A DNA stretch of 41,851 bases from an uncultured Saprospiraceae bacterium (GTDB taxonomy: Bacteria > Bacteroidota > Bacteroidia > Chitinophagales > Saprospiraceae). The position numbers were made by a program, and so were the translations under genes. The notes beneath the pieces were generated by a model. That model made no database searches. It worked only from the letters and a program-made list of their open reading frames with translations, and had not been told where the DNA came from. Numbering within the stretch: position 1 is the stretch's first letter; each line of letters starts with the position of its first letter. Below, piece by piece: positions 15,157-22,584 of this stretch. The stretch covers positions 1-41,851 of the forward strand of contig CALIZI010000207.1 in the NCBI GenBank assembly GCA_938028705.1, given 5' to 3'.

Positions 15157-15915
15157 ATGTTAGACAAAAACATACTCAAAGAATATATTGAAGGATTTTA
15201 CGGTTATGGAAATTGGAAAAGTGATATTTGGTTTATTGGAATTGAGGAAGGTGGAGGAAATAGTAAAGCGGAAATTCAAAAACGTTTAGAAAGTTGGAAC
15301 AGATACCAAACCGACTTAATTGATAATAGAGAACATAGTCTATTTCTCGATGATAAAAAGGTTAACAGCTTTTTTGTTCCGTCAGGAAAGAAAAATAGAG
15401 TTGAATTGCAAAGTACATGGACAGGCTTAATAAAACTTCAATTGGCTTACGAAGAAATGATGGAATGGGAAGAAAATGACAAACGCATTTTAAGAGAAAT
15501 ACAAATGAACGATTGGGGAAGGCTAAATTCAAATCACGTTATTTCAAATTTACTTCCTTTGGCTTCTCCCAAAAGTACGGATTGGAAATACCATGAATGG
15601 TCTGATTTAAATTGTTTGGTTTCAAGGAAAGAGTACCTCAAAACTGTAGCTCCAATTCGCTTAAATTATTTGAAATCGAAAATTAAGCAAAATAAACCCA
15701 AAGCAATTATTTTGTACGGACGTAAAATGATGAAGTATTGGAATGAGTTAGTTGAGATTGATATTAAAAATACTTGTGAGAAAATATATGTAGGAAAACA
15801 ACATTATTTTCATATCAAAAACGACAATACAAACTTCTTCCAAATTCAACATTCATCAATGGGAGTACCCGATAAAATGTGGTTGGAAATCGGACAAATA
15901 ATTAGAAATTCCTAA
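15157..15915 (+). CDS. Unknown protein, possible uracil-DNA-glycosylase fold
   Basis: 252 residues. No named family is recalled with certainty. Three landmarks resemble the UDG superfamily: WFIGIEEGGG (residues 25-34) where UDGs have a G-(Q/E)-x-P-G motif, KPKAIILYGRK near residue 185 where UDGs have PKxIVxLG, and IQHSSMG (H232) where UDGs have HPS. The middle contains SNLLPLASP. The substitutions mean normal uracil excision cannot be assumed. No signal peptide or membrane segment. It is bracketed by 27-base direct repeats and sits between the RloAB block and pseB, so it looks like a single-gene insert. Confidence 0.55.
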   Translation: MLDKNILKEYIEGFYGYGNWKSDIWFIGIEEGGGNSKAEIQKRLESWNRYQTDLIDNREHSLFLDDKKVNSFFVPSGKKNRVELQSTWTGLIKLQLAYEEMMEWEENDKRILREIQMNDWGRLNSNHVISNLLPLASPKSTDWKYHEWSDLNCLVSRKEYLKTVAPIRLNYLKSKIKQNKPKAIILYGRKMMKYWNELVEIDIKNTCEKIYVGKQHYFHIKNDNTNFFQIQHSSMGVPDKMWLEIGQIIRNS

Positions 15916-15934
15916 ACAAAACATCCACGCTCAA

Positions 15935-15961
15935 CAACGATAACACCCTAACACAAAAACA
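15935..15961 (+). repeat. 27-base perfect direct repeat, right copy
   Basis: Right partner of 15054-15080. It runs into the pseB leader, which continues with the same AACAC words up to the ATG at 15982. The natural reading is that a cassette entered upstream of pseB and duplicated part of the leader. Confidence 0.9.
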
Positions 15962-15981
15962 CGCTAACACATCAGCACAAT

Positions 15982-16998
15982 ATGAATTTAAACAATAAAA
16001 ACATCCTCATAACAGGCGGCACCGGTTCATTCGGCAAGCAATTCGTAGCCACCGTTTTGCGCGATTATCCACAGGTCAAGCGATTGGTCGTGTATTCGCG
16101 CGATGAGTTGAAGCAATTTGAAATGGCGCAACGTTTTCCGATGTCCAAATATCCGGCGATGCGATATTTCATTGGCGATATTCGCGATGGCGAGCGATTC
16201 AAACGCGCTTGCGAAGGCATTGATATAATCATTCATGCGGCGGCATTGAAGCAAGTCGTGGCGGCGGAGTACAATCCCATTGAGTGCATCAAAACCAACA
16301 TCTTGGGCGCACAAAACGTCATAGATGCGGCGATGGATTGCGGCGTACAAAAAGTCGTCGCGCTCTCCACCGACAAAGCGGCTGCACCCATCAATCTCTA
16401 CGGCGCGACCAAGCTCTGTTCCGACAAATTATTCGTCGCTGCCAACAATATGCGCGGACACCGCGACCTCAGTTTTTCCGTGGTGCGTTATGGCAATGTC
16501 ATTGGTTCGCGCGGGTCGGTCATGCCCTTCTTTTTGGGCAAGCGCAGCACGGGCATCCTCCCCATCACCGACCCGAATATGACCCGTTTCAACATCTCGC
16601 TCGACGATGGCATCAAGCTCGTCATGTATGCCCTCGAACACGCCTGGGGTGGCGAAATATTCATCCCAAAAATTCCCTCCTACCGCATCACCGACGTAGC
16701 TACCGCTATCGGACCGGAGTGCGAGCAACAGATAGTAGGCGTGCGCCCCGGCGAAAAAATCCACGAAGAAATGATTACCGAAGCCGACAGCCTCAACACC
16801 ATCGAACTCGACAAATATTACGTCATCTGCCCCACTAATGTCTTTTTTTGGACGAAAGATGAACTCGCCAAAGCCTTTAATGGAAAGCCCGTTCCGGTAG
16901 GTTTTAGTTATAATTCAGGCGAAAATACAGAGTGGTTGACGGTGGAAGATTTGCGGACGCAGATTGTGGAGCATGTGGATAGTGGGTTTAAAGTTTAA
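15982..16998 (+). CDS. pseB: UDP-GlcNAc 4,6-dehydratase (inverting), PseB-type
   Basis: 338 residues. Extended SDR of the FlaA1/PseB group. TGGTGSFGKQF (residues 11-21) binds NADP; SRDELKQFEM, HAAALKQVVAAE, LSTDKAAAPINLYGATK and VRYGNVIGSRGSV are hallmarks of the short soluble PseB type rather than the long membrane CapD type. It makes UDP-4-keto-6-deoxy-L-AltNAc-type sugar, the first step of pseudaminic acid synthesis. PseC (aminotransferase) and PseG (hydrolase) are not in the window. Upstream leader is CA-rich with no Shine-Dalgarno site. Base composition is more G+C rich than the flanking cargo. Confidence 0.88.
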   Translation: MNLNNKNILITGGTGSFGKQFVATVLRDYPQVKRLVVYSRDELKQFEMAQRFPMSKYPAMRYFIGDIRDGERFKRACEGIDIIIHAAALKQVVAAEYNPIECIKTNILGAQNVIDAAMDCGVQKVVALSTDKAAAPINLYGATKLCSDKLFVAANNMRGHRDLSFSVVRYGNVIGSRGSVMPFFLGKRSTGILPITDPNMTRFNISLDDGIKLVMYALEHAWGGEIFIPKIPSYRITDVATAIGPECEQQIVGVRPGEKIHEEMITEADSLNTIELDKYYVICPTNVFFWTKDELAKAFNGKPVPVGFSYNSGENTEWLTVEDLRTQIVEHVDSGFKV

Positions 16999-17018
16999 TA
17001 AAATAATTATTTAAATAG

Positions 17019-17049
17019 TTGGTATTTTTCAAATTATTTCATTAATTTG
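17019..17049 (+). promoter_or_regulatory. Weak Bacteroidota-type promoter for the GHKL gene
   Basis: TTGG (17019-17022) and TAATTTG (17043-17049) with 20 bases between them give a partial fit to the promoter form, 20 bases upstream of the ATG at 17070. The -7 part is off by one register from consensus, so the call is tentative. Confidence 0.35.
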
Positions 17050-17069
17050 CTTACTATAAAAACATTATC

Positions 17070-19091
17070 ATGAAATTCGATTTAATAGGCAAGGTTAAAC
17101 GTACTAAACTACCTACATCTAATGCGCTTTTGCCATTGATGGAGGCGATAGTCAATTCCATCCATGCCACTAAATTTGCTGATATTGATAATGGACTCAT
17201 TGATATAATTATAAAAAGAGAAGCAAATACACTTGATCTGAAAACTGAAGGTGAAGTCAACTCAGAACCAATAGCCGGATTCATTGTACGTGATAATGGT
17301 GTGGGATTTAATCAGGAAAATTATGATTCATTTAATCGAGCTAATTCGACCTATAAGTTAAAATATGGCGCAAAAGGAGTTGGTAGATTTATTTGGTTGA
17401 AGGCATTTGATAATATAAGAATTGAGAGTGTATTTAGAAGCGAAATAGGTAATAAAAAAAGAAGTTTTGACTTCAATCTTTCAGATGAGGGTATTGAAAA
17501 TCATAATCTAACAAGTGTAAATGGTTCGCCAAAACAGACGCAGATAGAGTTTAAAAATTTTAAAAAGAAATATAAGGATGCTTGTCCGAGAGAATTAAGT
17601 GAGTTAGCCAATAGAATATTAGACCATTGTTTAGTTTATCTGGTTTTAGAAAATTGCCCTACGATACGACTCATCGACGAAAAAAATAATTCCGAAGTTG
17701 TCATCAATGATATTTTTTCTGAGAATATAAAAAGTCTCAAAAAACAAAAATTTAAAATTAAAGACTTTCAGTTTGAATTAGATATATATAAGGTTTTAAA
17801 TTTAATAACGAAACACCAACTCCATTTCTGTGCGAATGACAGAGAAGTATATAGCAAACCATTATCTAAAGATATTCCCGAACTCAATCGAAGGTTAAAA
17901 TCTGATGAAACAGGTGAAGAGTTCTACCTTAAAGCATATATAAAAGGTGAATATCTTGACAATATTGTAAATGAAGAAAGAACTAATTTTAACTTTCCAA
18001 GAGAAAATGAGGCTGTTGATTTTCCTGATTCAATAAAAGAGTCGGACTTCACAAAGTATCTACTGGAAAACTTGGAAAGTAGCATCAAGAGTATCTTGGA
18101 TGAGGCAAGGGATAATAAACTTGAAAAAATTAAGAATTACGTTGAAAAAGAAGCACCGCAATACAGAGTATTATTCAAATATAAAAAAGATAAATTAAGA
18201 AAACTTCCTAGCCAATCAAGTGACAAATTAGAACTGTCATTATTCAAAATATTGCACGAACTCGAAGTTGAAACTAAAAAAGAAGGTAAAAATATATTTA
18301 AAAAAATAAAAACCGTAGAAGATTTTGAAGAATATAAAGGAGTGTATGATGATTACATTCAAAAAGTGATTGATGTCGGCAAAACAAATTTATCCAAGTA
18401 CATCATTCATCGTAAAACCGTCATTGAAATATTGGATAAACATTTAGGTGCAGATGAATTAGGAAGCCATGCTAAAGAAGACACTATTCACAAAATGATA
18501 TTCCCCATCAAATCTTCATCAGATGATATTTTCTTTGAAGACCATAACCTGTGGTTGATTGATGAAAAATTATCATATCACACATATTTAGCATCAGATA
18601 AACGTTTCGACCAGATTGATGTCATTGATTCTGATAGCAAAAAACGTGGAGATATTATTGTTTTCAATGACTATTTTGATAATAGATTTGCCTTGTCTGA
18701 AACCAAGAGTGCGCCCTTCCCCTCTGTTGTCATCATAGAATTGAAACGCCCTATGAGAGACGACTATAAAGAAAGTGATAACAATCCTATACAGCAATTA
18801 TATGATTACGTAGATGAAATAAAAAACGATAAAAAGAAACTTAAAAATAACCGCCTGTTCAATGCCAAAGCAATTCCTTTTTATTGTTATTTGGTATGCG
18901 ACTTGACAGAAAAAATTAAAAAATTAGCGACTATAACACATGACTTGAAACCCACACCTGACGGTAATGGTTACTTTGGCTATAATAGCACTTTAGGGGC
19001 TTACATTGAAATCATATCTTATGATAAAATGCTTGACGATGCTAAAAAAAGAAACCAAATCCTTTTTGATAAATTGAAACTTCCTATCTGA
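17070..19091 (+). CDS. GHKL ATPase fused to a PD-(D/E)XK-like nuclease
   Basis: 673 residues. N-terminal GHKL (Hsp90/MutL/MORC-type) ATPase: N-box MEAIVNSIHA (E25, N29), DNGVGF (75-80) and the lid GAKGVGRF (100-107). The middle is charged and helical. The C-terminus looks like a nuclease: D528 in KRGDIIVFN, E557-x-K559 in VVIIELKRP, then QQLYDYVDEI, the order of a PD-(D/E)XK core with its QxxxY-type helix. Such ATPase-nuclease fusions are typical of phage-defence genes. Two small genes follow within 30 bases. The gene is AT-richer than pseB and the glycosyltransferase around it, which supports acquisition. Activity and trigger are unknown. Confidence 0.75.
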   Translation: MKFDLIGKVKRTKLPTSNALLPLMEAIVNSIHATKFADIDNGLIDIIIKREANTLDLKTEGEVNSEPIAGFIVRDNGVGFNQENYDSFNRANSTYKLKYGAKGVGRFIWLKAFDNIRIESVFRSEIGNKKRSFDFNLSDEGIENHNLTSVNGSPKQTQIEFKNFKKKYKDACPRELSELANRILDHCLVYLVLENCPTIRLIDEKNNSEVVINDIFSENIKSLKKQKFKIKDFQFELDIYKVLNLITKHQLHFCANDREVYSKPLSKDIPELNRRLKSDETGEEFYLKAYIKGEYLDNIVNEERTNFNFPRENEAVDFPDSIKESDFTKYLLENLESSIKSILDEARDNKLEKIKNYVEKEAPQYRVLFKYKKDKLRKLPSQSSDKLELSLFKILHELEVETKKEGKNIFKKIKTVEDFEEYKGVYDDYIQKVIDVGKTNLSKYIIHRKTVIEILDKHLGADELGSHAKEDTIHKMIFPIKSSSDDIFFEDHNLWLIDEKLSYHTYLASDKRFDQIDVIDSDSKKRGDIIVFNDYFDNRFALSETKSAPFPSVVIIELKRPMRDDYKESDNNPIQQLYDYVDEIKNDKKKLKNNRLFNAKAIPFYCYLVCDLTEKIKKLATITHDLKPTPDGNGYFGYNSTLGAYIEIISYDKMLDDAKKRNQILFDKLKLPI

Positions 19092-19119
19092 TATTTATAT
19101 CATTAATACACACTTTCTT

Positions 19120-19293
19120 ATGGTTGATAACAATACAAAAAATAGAGTGATAAAATCATATAATGATTTTCTGGAAATATATCTGCCAAATAGAAAATCA
19201 GAAATTGAAAACCAAGGCAAAAAAGAAAGTTTCGGAGAAATGCTTGCAAGAGAATTTCTAAGAAATGTCAGTAAACAACTTTCAGAAAGTTAA
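19120..19293 (+). CDS. 57-residue small protein between the GHKL and CcbP-like genes
   Basis: The ATG at 19120 opens a 57-codon frame ending in TAA at 19291-19293. It is 28 bases after the GHKL gene and two bases before the next gene, the spacing of a real operon member. It is charged and probably helical (RVIKSYNDFLEIYLPNRKSE, then an amphipathic MLAREFLRNVSKQL). No family recognised. It could be a small regulator or subunit of the GHKL-nuclease. Codon use is like its neighbours. Confidence 0.55.
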   Translation: MVDNNTKNRVIKSYNDFLEIYLPNRKSEIENQGKKESFGEMLAREFLRNVSKQLSES

Positions 19294-19295
19294 CC

Positions 19296-19646
19296 ATGAA
19301 ACTAACACAAGAACAAATCGACCACATCATCACCTACGAAGTCGTCGTAGATTGCTATGATGACCATGAGGTCTATATGGGTTGGGCAATTTACATGGGA
19401 GACAATATAAATTACCCATTTGAGGCAGAATATGAGGTCAAGAAAAAATCAGGTGAGTATGAATGGAAAAAAGTAATGGTTGTTGGAAGTGAAACCGACG
19501 ACTCCAACTTTTCAGGCGGTAATTATTATGTCGAAATTGAAATTAACGATATGGTCATTCCTGCAAATTTAGATAAATTAAGAAACCTCAAAGCGGATGA
19601 GGAGACGATGAAAACGCTGCAAGTATGGCAAAATCGAAGTATTTAA
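19296..19646 (+). CDS. CcbP-like calcium-binding domain protein
   Basis: 116 residues. The stretch EVVVDCYDDHEVYMGWAIYM followed by NYPFEAEY matches the small acidic Calci_bind_CcbP family, first described as a cyanobacterial calcium-binding protein. It is acidic and lacks a signal peptide. It starts two bases after the 57-residue gene, so it appears to be the third gene of the GHKL operon. In other genomes such proteins stand alone, so a link to defence is not established. Confidence 0.7.
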   Translation: MKLTQEQIDHIITYEVVVDCYDDHEVYMGWAIYMGDNINYPFEAEYEVKKKSGEYEWKKVMVVGSETDDSNFSGGNYYVEIEINDMVIPANLDKLRNLKADEETMKTLQVWQNRSI

Positions 19647-19677
19647 AAAGTCTGTTCTAATCTGTTTAATCCATTTC

Positions 19678-19708
19678 AATCCACGTTCCTATCACATCAA
19701 TTTAGCAC
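19678..19708 (+). repeat. Dispersed leader repeat before the GT2 gene
   Basis: CCACGTTCCTATCACATCAA plus TTTAGCAC here matches 24081-24112 with few differences. After it comes a low-complexity tract of ACTTGA words (19731-19775) running into the glycosyltransferase reading frame. Confidence 0.65.
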
Positions 19709-19746
19709 AAAAAAATCCACGTCCTATTTGTACTTGAACTTGACAC

Positions 19747-20631
19747 TTGAACTTGAACTTACATTTGAATTTACCTAAAATATCCATCATAACGCCCTCC
19801 TACAATCAGGGTGCGTACTTAGAAGACACCATCCAATCCGTCATCGGACAAAACTACCCGAATGTCGAGCATATCCTCATCGACGGTGGTTCTACCGATG
19901 AATCATTGGAAGTCATCAAAAAGTACGAGGGGCATTTTGCCTATTGGCAAAGCCAAAAAGACGACGGACAATCCGATGCCATCAATCAAGGCTTCCGACG
20001 TGCAACGGGCGACATCGTGGCTTGGCTCAATTCGGACGACCAATACCTGCCCTACACGCTACACCACATCGCGCAGGCATTTATGCGAGAGGGCGCACTC
20101 CAGGACAAAATCTACTTCGGCAACTGCATCAAACTCAACACCGACACCTGCCAAACCAAGTCCAAAAACATGCTCGAATACCACCAAAATCTCAATATCG
20201 AACTCACCGACTACATTGTCCAACCCTCTTCATTTTGGACACGAAAAGTGTGGGAACAAATCGGTGAATTGGACGAAACCCTTGACTTCGGCATGGATTG
20301 GGATTGGTTCATCCGCGCCAAACGCGCCGACATTCCCTTTGAAGCCACCAACCGTTTTATGTCCATCAATCGTTTTCACAGCGAAAAAAAATCATCCTTA
20401 GGCGGTATGCGTCGCATCAATGAATTGGCAAAAGTTTACGCCCGCTACCACAACGAAGACATCAAAAACGCCTACCTCCAATACCACCAAAACGACCGCT
20501 ACAAAACTTTCCGAAAATGGCACAGACGCTTCCGCTTACAGCGATTTACTGATACCAATAAAGCGATTCATGCCCGTTATTTTAAAAACAAAATCAGCTA
20601 TGAAGATTTTTTGAATATTATTAGAATGTGA
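19747..20631 (+). CDS. Family 2 glycosyltransferase
   Basis: Up to 294 residues. GT-A fold transferase: ISIITPSYNQGAYLEDTIQS, DGGSTD (nucleotide-sugar binding), DDGQSDAINQGFR, and WLNSDDQ as the DxD-like metal site; a helical C-terminus ends at 20631. It transfers a sugar to the growing glycan on the cytoplasmic face. There is no ATG near the conserved start; candidates are TTG at 19747, 19753 or 19765, the last giving NLPKISIITPSYNQG, the most typical N-terminus. The TTG codons come from an ACTTGA-type low-complexity tract, so the original start may have been lost or replaced. Confidence 0.85.
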   Translation: MNLNLHLNLPKISIITPSYNQGAYLEDTIQSVIGQNYPNVEHILIDGGSTDESLEVIKKYEGHFAYWQSQKDDGQSDAINQGFRRATGDIVAWLNSDDQYLPYTLHHIAQAFMREGALQDKIYFGNCIKLNTDTCQTKSKNMLEYHQNLNIELTDYIVQPSSFWTRKVWEQIGELDETLDFGMDWDWFIRAKRADIPFEATNRFMSINRFHSEKKSSLGGMRRINELAKVYARYHNEDIKNAYLQYHQNDRYKTFRKWHRRFRLQRFTDTNKAIHARYFKNKISYEDFLNIIRM

Positions 20632-20648
20632 CACCGAAACGTAATTTG

Positions 20649-20687
20649 ATTTGTTTTTGTAAAAACAAATTATTTTATCTATCTTTG
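20649..20687 (+). promoter_or_regulatory. Promoter with overlapping palindrome for the R-M operon
   Basis: TTTG (20656-20659), 20 bases, TATCTTTG (20680-20687) is an exact match to the Bacteroidota consensus, 31 bases from the ATG at 20719. ATTTGTTTTT-GT-AAAAACAAAT (20649-20670) is a perfect 10-bp inverted repeat overlapping the -33 element, well placed as an operator for control of the restriction-modification genes. No separate controller protein is present, so a methylase or the HARE-HTH endonuclease would have to bind. Confidence 0.65.
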
Positions 20688-20718
20688 AATCAAATTTATC
20701 ATTCGTAATCAACAAATA

Positions 20719-21795
20719 ATGACCAATACACTTTTCACTACCAACGAGGTTTTTTATTTTTATAAAAAAGACAAAAAAAAGGTCGTACCGGTTACGGATG
20801 AAAAAATAAACGAGCAAGCCAAAAAGAAGTTAGACAAACTATTTGCGAAGGCTGAATCATTAAAAATCCCCAAGCGAATACTCGAAAAATGGAATGATGT
20901 GGCATTGCTCAATACCAAAGGAGACTTGGAAAAAGCAAGTCTATTATATCTCAAATCCGAGAATAGTTCCTATGATTTATCCAACCCACTGAATGATTTA
21001 TTGGCAAAAGAATGGCTACCCGAAACGGTAACGGTCTTTGCGCAAAAAGGACTCGGTGCAAATAGTAAAGCCGCTCAAATTGAGAAATTACACCCCGCAC
21101 CATTTTCGTTTCAGGATGTCGGCAGACAAATTAAATTTTTCACAAAAGAAGGAGATAAGGTACTTGACCCTTTTCTCGGTGTAGGTTCTACGCTTAAAGC
21201 GTGTTGTTTTGAAAACAGAACAGGTTACGGAATAGAATTAAACACTAAATATGCTAATCTCAGTAAATTAAGAATCGAAGAGGAAGTACCCGAAGATAAT
21301 TTTTATAAGGATAAACAAACAATTATCAACGGTGATGCTTTGAAGAAAATTAAAAAATTTGACGACGATTTTTTTGATTTCATTGTCACAAGTCCGCCGT
21401 ATTGGAACATTCTTGAAACTAGAGACCATAAAGCAAATGAACGTATGAATGACAATCTTGACACTAAATATAGTGACAGCAAAAACGACTTGGGGAATAT
21501 TGAAGATTACGATAAGTTTTTAGATATAATCAGTTCATTTTTTGCGGATTGTGGGCGAATTTTAAAAACCAAAAAATACATGGCTATTATTGTCAGTGAT
21601 TTTAGAAAGAAAGATAAATACTACGTTTTTCATGCAGATTTGGCGCAAGCAATTGAAAAAAAGTCTAACCTGAAACTCAAAGGAATCAAGATTTTATACC
21701 AACGTCATAAAAGCATTTATCCTTATGGTTATCCTTTCTCTTTTGTACCGAATGTGCATCATCAGAATGTTTTAATCCTACAAAATACGAAATAA
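20719..21795 (+). CDS. DNA methyltransferase 1 (motif I before motif IV)
   Basis: 358 residues. SAM-binding motif DPFLGVGST (150-158) precedes the catalytic TSPPYW (224-229). In the common beta class the order is reversed, so this enzyme has the X-I...IV order of the gamma-like arrangement. TSPPY favours N4-cytosine, although N6-adenine enzymes with this form exist. The N-terminal 110 residues are lysine-rich with no clear domain. It is the first of three genes with 3- and 15-base gaps (methylase 1, methylase 2, endonuclease). Two separate methylases in one system usually means an asymmetric target with a different enzyme for each strand. Confidence 0.83.
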   Translation: MTNTLFTTNEVFYFYKKDKKKVVPVTDEKINEQAKKKLDKLFAKAESLKIPKRILEKWNDVALLNTKGDLEKASLLYLKSENSSYDLSNPLNDLLAKEWLPETVTVFAQKGLGANSKAAQIEKLHPAPFSFQDVGRQIKFFTKEGDKVLDPFLGVGSTLKACCFENRTGYGIELNTKYANLSKLRIEEEVPEDNFYKDKQTIINGDALKKIKKFDDDFFDFIVTSPPYWNILETRDHKANERMNDNLDTKYSDSKNDLGNIEDYDKFLDIISSFFADCGRILKTKKYMAIIVSDFRKKDKYYVFHADLAQAIEKKSNLKLKGIKILYQRHKSIYPYGYPFSFVPNVHHQNVLILQNTK

Positions 21796-21798
21796 TAA

Positions 21799-22569
21799 AT
21801 GCCGGAATTGAATAAAATATATTTAGAAGATTGTACCCGTTTTATGCAAAAACTGGATGCAGATTCTGTGCATTTGATTATTGCCGACCCGCCGTATAAT
21901 CTCAAAAAGAATTTTGGTAATAAAAGCGACCATTGGAAGGATGTACACAGTTGGATGGATTGGAGTAAGGAATGGATCGACGAATGTGTGCGGGTTTTGC
22001 ATCCCGAAGGTTCGATTTTTATATATGGCATTCATCATTATTTGTGTTATATTCAGTGTTATTTGTATGAAAAAGATTTAAAATATCGCCGACAAATTAT
22101 TTGGTATTATGAAAATGGTTTTTCGGGCTACAAAACACTAAATGCTTTTTACGAACCTTTATTATGGTTTACAAAAACTGATAAATTCACCTTTCACGAA
22201 ATCCGCGAACCTTACAAAAGTCAAAAGCGATTAAAAAACAAAATCATTAAAAACGGCAAAGTATGGACTCCGAATCCCAACGGACGACTTGCAGGTGATG
22301 TGTGGAATTTTCCAACTCTTGCAGGTAAACGATTTGCAGGAGAAAAAACGCCGCACCCAACCCAAAAACCTTTGGCTTTATGTGACCGTTTGGTGCGACA
22401 TTTTAGTAATTCAAACGATTTGGTTTTTATACCATTTGCCGGAAGTGGCTCGGAATGTGTCAGTTGCAAATCAAATAATCGTAATTTTCTCGCTACCGAA
22501 ATTAATCCCGAATATATTGAAATTGCCAACGAGAGGCTTCGCAATATTCAAGTGGAACTACCGATGTAG
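21799..22569 (+). CDS. DNA methyltransferase 2 (beta-class, DPPY type)
   Basis: 256 residues. Catalytic motif IADPPYNL (28-35) at the N-terminus and SAM-binding PFAGSGSEC (212-220) at the C-terminus, with HPTQKP (186-191) before it: the beta-class order typical of N6-adenine methylases. It begins three bases after methylase 1. Together they would protect the two strands of one recognition site against the endonuclease downstream. Full length for the family, all motifs intact, so it is probably active. Confidence 0.87.
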   Translation: MPELNKIYLEDCTRFMQKLDADSVHLIIADPPYNLKKNFGNKSDHWKDVHSWMDWSKEWIDECVRVLHPEGSIFIYGIHHYLCYIQCYLYEKDLKYRRQIIWYYENGFSGYKTLNAFYEPLLWFTKTDKFTFHEIREPYKSQKRLKNKIIKNGKVWTPNPNGRLAGDVWNFPTLAGKRFAGEKTPHPTQKPLALCDRLVRHFSNSNDLVFIPFAGSGSECVSCKSNNRNFLATEINPEYIEIANERLRNIQVELPM

Positions 22570-22584
22570 CCGTAAAAAGCGATA

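Noticed and set aside
16284-16838. 184-codon alternative frame inside pseB
   Set aside because: Arg/His-rich shadow of a well conserved, G+C-richer gene.
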